Source: Gardnerella vaginalis
GTDB lineage: Bacteria > Actinomycetota > Actinomycetes > Actinomycetales > Bifidobacteriaceae
Assembly: GCA_946997215.1 (NCBI GenBank)
Contig: CAMPUL010000005.1
Coordinates: 1-64,000, forward strand
Reading direction: 5' to 3'
DNA length: 64,000 bases
Below the pieces are notes generated by a model. That model searched no databases. It was not told the origin of the DNA and saw only the letters and a program-made list of their open reading frames with translations. This document shows, piece by piece, positions 59,760-64,000 of this stretch (positions within the stretch are counted from its first letter, which is position 1; every line of letters begins with the position of its first letter). A program made the position numbers and the translations under genes.

Positions 59760-60623
59760 TTAAGCGTTGAGATTGGTGGAAGGTGCAGGAGCGTTATCAG
59801 ACTTACCGCCATTAAGCCAGTCAATGCGCGCAGCCGCGTGACGCCCGCCAACAAGCTCCATGAAGCGATCTTCAAGATCTTTGCCCTGAGCCACCTCTTC
59901 AAGAGTGCCAGCAGCCGCAACATGACCTTCGTTAATAATTGCCACGTGCGAGCACATTTTTTCAACCAATTCCATAACGTGCGAAGAAATAATCACCGTT
60001 CCGCCAGTAGAAACATACTCGGCGAGAATATCCTTCAAATTTGCGCTAGAAACAGGGTCCACTGCCTCAAAAGGCTCATCGAGCACAAGCACGCGAGGGC
60101 TGTGGATCATAGCTGTTGCAAGGCAAATCTTCTTAGTCATACCAGTTGAATAGTCCGAAACCATAGTGTTTGCGGCTTCTGTTAAGTCGAAAGCAGAAAG
60201 CAAGTCGTTTGCACGCTTTACGGATTCCGCGCGACTCATCTCGCGAAGCATGCCAGCGTAAGTTAAAAGCTGAAGGCCGGTAATCGTCTTAAAAATCTCA
60301 TCTGCTTGAGGCATTAAACCGATTGCGCGCTTAGCGCTATTTACGTCACTCCAAACATCGTTGCCAAAAATCGAAGCCGAGCCAGCATCTGGCATAAGCA
60401 AGCCCGTAAGCATCTTAATAGTAGTAGTTTTGCCAGCACCATTAGGGCCTACTAATCCATAGAAAGAGCCTGCTGGAATATCTAGCGAAAGATTATCTAC
60501 AGCAACTTTCTTACCAAAAGTCTTAACAAATCCGCGAATAGAAACCGCAGGAACTTCTGAATTGCTATCACTTGCATCACTCGAATAAGTGTTTGCACCA
60601 AAAACTGGAACAGAATCCACCAT
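59760..60623 (-). CDS. ABC transporter ATP-binding protein
   Basis: Single ABC domain: Walker A GPNGAGKTTT, signature DYSTGMTKK (a C-loop variant of LSGGQ), Walker B VLVLDEPFEAVDP. It lacks membrane spans and pairs with the permease downstream. The ATG at 60623 has GAGG 5 nt upstream; a longer frame to 60665 is less likely. A Ser/Asp-rich segment precedes the domain. The C-terminus (NGGKSDNAPAPSTNLNA) is flexible. Confidence 0.9.
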   Translation of the reverse strand: MVDSVPVFGANTYSSDASDSNSEVPAVSIRGFVKTFGKKVAVDNLSLDIPAGSFYGLVGPNGAGKTTTIKMLTGLLMPDAGSASIFGNDVWSDVNSAKRAIGLMPQADEIFKTITGLQLLTYAGMLREMSRAESVKRANDLLSAFDLTEAANTMVSDYSTGMTKKICLATAMIHSPRVLVLDEPFEAVDPVSSANLKDILAEYVSTGGTVIISSHVMELVEKMCSHVAIINEGHVAAAGTLEEVAQGKDLEDRFMELVGGRHAAARIDWLNGGKSDNAPAPSTNLNA

Positions 60624-60771
60624 ATAAACCTCGCAACATACAGATAAACGCACGTATTGCGCCACATTAATTGCGCAATCGCACGTTTATATCAAGGATT
60701 CCATTATCTCATATCTTGCGTATAAACACACTACGAGGCAGGTCATGTCGTTCGCGCAGAACGCAGCAAAA

Positions 60772-61998
60772 CTATCGCCCCGTGTGATGAATCGGCTTCC
60801 ACTCGCTCTTAGAGAACACAGCTTGGAACGCAATCGGCACATACGAAAGCATAAAAATCGGGAAGCTAAGCGCGTACGCAAAAAGCTCTTTGTTAGTGGC
60901 CCCAAGCTTATCGTGTTCTACAAGAATGGTAAGCGAAACAAACACCATCATGCCCAAAACGCTTGTAACAGTAGTAGTTATAAAGCTAAGCGTTGAATCA
61001 ATCTGACTTGCCCACGTAACAAATCCAAATGCTGCAAATATAAATCCGAGTATAAGGCGAATAATCGCAAGCACCATAAACGGGCAAAGCATAAGCGTAA
61101 AGTCAACAGACGAAAAATCGCGCTCACGAATTCCGTGCCGTATAAGAGCCGCTCCGTAATATCGGAACACTTGCAAGAAGCCCTTACTCCAACGCAGTCT
61201 TTGCCTCCAGCTTTGCCTAAACGATACAGGCTGCTCGTCGTAAAGAACCGCTGACCCGCAATAGCCAACTTTGTCGCCATGCAAAATCGAGTCCATTGTA
61301 AACTCAAGGTCTTCTGTAAGAAGATGGAACTTCCACCCACGATTTCTGTGCATAATCTCGCGCGAAAACATGAATCCCGTTCCGCCTGCGTGGCAGCTAG
61401 ACCCAAAAAGCATGCGCGAATTGTTGGTAAATCGCGATTCGCGTATGAACCACAATGCGGACCCAGAAGACACCCAATTATCCGATAGGTTCACGGAATT
61501 TCTGTAGCTTGTTAAAATCTGATACCCTGCGTGGAATCCCTTATTCATCTCTTCAAAATAATGCAAATCCAGCTTATTGTCGGCGTCAAAAACAAAGTAT
61601 GCGTCGTAATCTTTGTCTTTTCCAAGCTCCATTATGTGATCCAAAAGGTAGCTAAGCGCGTAGCCCTTGCCAATATGCTGCTTATCGAATCGCTCTATAA
61701 CATTGCATCCGTAATTTCGCCCAACTTGCGCAGTGGTATCTGTGCAATTGTCGGCAACTAGCCAAATATCTATTAGCTGTTGATTATAAGTTTGATGCTG
61801 TATGCACTCTATAAGATTGCCGATTACAGCTTCCTCATTTCGCGCAGATATTAAAACCGCGTAATGCTTGTCCATTGGCGCTGGAGGGAAAACCACTGGC
61901 TTTGCAACAAGTGACGCAACTGCACAAACGCCTTGGTAAATAACGCTACTAACGCCGATTATAATTACTAAAACGTCGAAAATAGACAAAAGAATCAT
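60772..61998 (-). CDS. Membrane-bound family 2 glycosyltransferase
   Basis: 408 residues. A hydrophobic N-terminal segment (FDVLVIIIGVSSVIYQGVCAV) is followed by a GT-A fold: VLISARNEEAVIGNL, the acidic FDADNKLD, GGTGFMFSRE, LLTEDLEF and the QRLRWSKGFL segment typical of processive GT2 enzymes. Three to four more spans end the protein. It may build a surface polysaccharide or glycolipid. It overlaps the AI-2E gene by 4 nt. A fragment of the dispersed repeat lies in the 106 bp between it and the ABC gene. Confidence 0.88.
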   Translation of the reverse strand: MILLSIFDVLVIIIGVSSVIYQGVCAVASLVAKPVVFPPAPMDKHYAVLISARNEEAVIGNLIECIQHQTYNQQLIDIWLVADNCTDTTAQVGRNYGCNVIERFDKQHIGKGYALSYLLDHIMELGKDKDYDAYFVFDADNKLDLHYFEEMNKGFHAGYQILTSYRNSVNLSDNWVSSGSALWFIRESRFTNNSRMLFGSSCHAGGTGFMFSREIMHRNRGWKFHLLTEDLEFTMDSILHGDKVGYCGSAVLYDEQPVSFRQSWRQRLRWSKGFLQVFRYYGAALIRHGIRERDFSSVDFTLMLCPFMVLAIIRLILGFIFAAFGFVTWASQIDSTLSFITTTVTSVLGMMVFVSLTILVEHDKLGATNKELFAYALSFPIFMLSYVPIAFQAVFSKSEWKPIHHTGR

Positions 61999-63614
61999 TT
62001 ATTCCACCCGCTTCGTGGATTTGTGTTTGTGTTCGATTTTTTGTTTTTACTTTCGTTTGGAATTGTAGCAGATTTATTTGCTTTCGACTTATCTTGCGAC
62101 TTACCTTTAGCATTTGCATGCAACACGTCGGCTGCTTGCGATTCATCGGCTGCTTGCGACTTATCCAAACCCGAATTTTCCGCACGCTTCTTAGCAATAT
62201 CCTTATTTACAGCGTCTAAAACATCGCGCGAAATCGCCATAGTAGCAATATATCCAGAATCTTCTTGGGAATTTTGATTTTCGTTAGCATCACTAGAAGA
62301 AACATAAGCTTGCTTATACCAATACATAATGTCTTCATTAATCGAAACTCTAGAAGACGAGCCTTTCATAACTCTAAGCACACTATCTTTAACAGGCTTT
62401 ACAAAACTATTGCCAATCGCTTCAACACTCGTAACCATAATCGACTTGCGATTAGGCTTTGGATCGTTCATTAATGGAGAATCAACAAGCTTATATTGCT
62501 TTGTGCAAACTTTAAGAATAGCTTGCAAGCTGGCAGTAACAGGAAGCGCCAAAAACGCGCCAAGAGCGCCAAAAACAGCACCCATAATCAACACCGACAA
62601 AAATGCTACAGCAGGATTTAAGTCCATTGTTTTCTCGGAAATCTTAGGAGAAATAACCATGTTTTCAATCTGCTGATAAATCGTAACAAAAATAAGAACA
62701 GCCAAAGCGGATGCAAAACCGTTGGAACCCCAAGCAAACACAATTGGCAAAGCTCCGCCTAAATACGTACCAATCGTTGGCACAAATTGGGAAACAATTC
62801 CGCAGAACAGCGCAAGCGGCAGCCAGTACGGAACTTTCATAAATATTAGGAAAATCGCAGTACCCGTTGCATTAATCGCAGCCAAAATTGTGCGCGAGAA
62901 CAAGAAACTAGATATTTGCTCTTGAACAACCGACCATATAAACAAAAATCGCCTTTGCGACTTAGGATTTAGCAAACGGCAAACACTTCTACGCATTGCA
63001 GGACCAGCCGCCGAAATATAATAAGTAACCATCAAAATGGTAAGCAAATCAAGCAAAGCGGCCATCAAACCCCAAGTAGTATTAAGCGCAAAACCGCTAA
63101 AATCCACAACCCAAGATGTTTGAATGTTGCGCAAAATCTCCATTCCAAGCTGCTCAATATTTGGCATCTTAAACCCAGTAGAATTGAGCACAAAATGCGC
63201 GAATTGGTTGTATAAATCAGGCAAACCAAGAACCATAGAAACAGCTTGTTGCACAAAAAGATTACCAAAAAGAACAAGAAGCAAAATAATAACCGCAAGC
63301 ACCCCAACCAAGCTTGCCAAAGACGCAAAAGCCCTACTCCAACCGTGTTTTATAAGGCGCACAACAAGTGGTTCAATCGCAAGCGCTATAAAAATGGAGA
63401 TTACAACGTCGAAAACTATAAAAGCTATACTTCCCCACGCGAACCAAACAAAAATCGCTACAAACGCTGCGATTACAGCATACATAAGCGCGCGACTGAG
63501 CCAATCAGGAGGCCTACGATTATCTCCCTTAGCTGGAAAAATCGAAGCCAAGTCGATTTTGGCGCTTGTGCCGTTGCTATCCATACGGCTTTCGTAGTTT
63601 TCTTTATTTGTCAT
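61995..63614 (-). CDS. AI-2E family permease-like membrane protein
   Basis: About 540 residues with seven to eight spans in the AI-2E arrangement (LFCGIVSQFVPTIGTYLGGALP is the family's central stretch; FVTIYQQIENMVISPKI follows). Family members are putative exporters or antiporters of small molecules; few roles are proven. The last 130 residues are a polar, Ser/Asp/Lys-rich tail with the repeat SQAADESQAAD. ATG at 63614 or 63623. It shares an operon with the glycosyltransferase. Confidence 0.88.
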   Translation of the reverse strand: MTNKENYESRMDSNGTSAKIDLASIFPAKGDNRRPPDWLSRALMYAVIAAFVAIFVWFAWGSIAFIVFDVVISIFIALAIEPLVVRLIKHGWSRAFASLASLVGVLAVIILLLVLFGNLFVQQAVSMVLGLPDLYNQFAHFVLNSTGFKMPNIEQLGMEILRNIQTSWVVDFSGFALNTTWGLMAALLDLLTILMVTYYISAAGPAMRRSVCRLLNPKSQRRFLFIWSVVQEQISSFLFSRTILAAINATGTAIFLIFMKVPYWLPLALFCGIVSQFVPTIGTYLGGALPIVFAWGSNGFASALAVLIFVTIYQQIENMVISPKISEKTMDLNPAVAFLSVLIMGAVFGALGAFLALPVTASLQAILKVCTKQYKLVDSPLMNDPKPNRKSIMVTSVEAIGNSFVKPVKDSVLRVMKGSSSRVSINEDIMYWYKQAYVSSSDANENQNSQEDSGYIATMAISRDVLDAVNKDIAKKRAENSGLDKSQAADESQAADVLHANAKGKSQDKSKANKSATIPNESKNKKSNTNTNPRSGWNK

Positions 63615-63736
63615 AAATTCCATTGTACTTTACAAAGCGTGTAACACAATCGTAACCAGATAGTCGAGTCGCTGAAATCCAAAATCATATACAACAATCT
63701 AAACTATTTAATGAGATTTTATGAAAGGATTGTGGC

Positions 63737-64000
63737 ATGACCACTTTACAAACTAAAGAAGATGCCGAAGCTCTGATTAAGCAAGAAGGCATTGAGTACG
63801 TATCCGTTCGATTTACAGATTTGATTGGCGTTCAGCAGCATTTTACTGTGCCTGCAAGTGAGTTCTTAAACAGCGCATTTACGGATGGAATGGCCTTCGA
63901 TGGCTCTTCTATGCAAGGATTCCAGGCTATCAACGAGTCCGATATGAAGCTTATTCCAGACGTAGACACTGCTTACATTGACCCATTCCGCAAGCATAAG
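63737..64000 (+). CDS. glnA: Glutamine synthetase (type I), 5' part
   Basis: The 88 visible codons encode a clear GSI N-terminus: [19 protein letters not shown], then [17 protein letters not shown] and DPFRKHK. The enzyme joins ammonia to glutamate with ATP. A strong AAAGGA site lies before the ATG at 63737. The gene is cut by the window edge and continues beyond 64000. It is divergent from the AI-2E gene. Confidence 0.97.
   Translation, partial: MTTLQTKEDAEALIKQEGIEYVSVRFTDLIGVQQHFTVPASEFLNSAFTDGMAFDGSSMQGFQAINESDMKLIPDVDTAYIDPFRKHK

Overview
The window is AT-rich bacterial chromosome from a high-GC-lineage Gram-positive bacterium that has become AT-rich. Gene order and protein features point to Bifidobacteriaceae, most likely Gardnerella. 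Supporting evidence: a complete actinobacterial dcw cluster with an extra MurE-like gene, DUF3052, an actinobacterial HelD, a CtpE-like ATPase, the tilS-hpt-ftsH cluster, class III ribonucleotide reductase, and large FIVAR/GA-type surface proteins. The genus is inferred, not proven. Almost everything is ordinary chromosome; no phage, plasmid, CRISPR array or intact insertion sequence was seen.

Layout. 1-300 holds a structured leader reading off the left edge and a decamer repeat. 301-16,300 is the dcw cell-wall and division cluster on the minus strand, read mraZ-rsmH-ftsL-like-ftsI-MurE-like-murF-mraY-murD-ftsW-murG-murC-ftsQ, with four MraZ boxes in front. 16.4-22.0 kb carries HelD, nrdR, a divergent lexA / YneA-like SOS pair with LexA boxes, greA and an FKBP. 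22.3-27.3 kb has sdaA, a Ca2+-type P-ATPase and a lipoprotein. 27.3-30.5 kb has a MITE-like element, three tRNAs (Glu, Phe, Asp), trmB and galE. 30.6-34.7 kb is a heterodimeric ABC exporter. 34.7-35.07 kb is an array of consecutive stem-loops. 35.07-38.4 kb is nrdD-nrdG, preceded by two well-spaced NrdR boxes. 38.6-41.0 kb has a DUF3052 gene and a DEAD-box helicase.

41.5-47.5 kb is a giant surface protein whose signal peptide is interrupted by an 11-nt G tract. The tract puts the gene out of frame here, and ten Gs would restore it, so this looks like a phase-variable surface protein in its OFF state. Related direct repeats and palindromes lie on both sides of it. 48.0-64.0 kb continues with a FemAB-type enzyme, EttA, ftsH (with an unusual C-terminal extension), hpt, tilS, a PBP4-type carboxypeptidase, an ABC-2 transporter, a glycosyltransferase, an AI-2E family permease and the start of glnA.

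Themes. Cell-wall building (dcw genes, FemAB, PBP4, glycosyltransferase) dominates. Three transcription circuits can be read from sequence: MraZ on dcw, LexA on lexA/yneA, and NrdR on nrdDG, with the regulator gene in the same window each time. Two genome habits are conspicuous: short (9-12 bp) tandem repeats in intergenic gaps and gene ends, and Ser/Asp/Asn/Lys-rich inserts in otherwise conserved enzymes. Statements about family function come from general knowledge; no database search was run.
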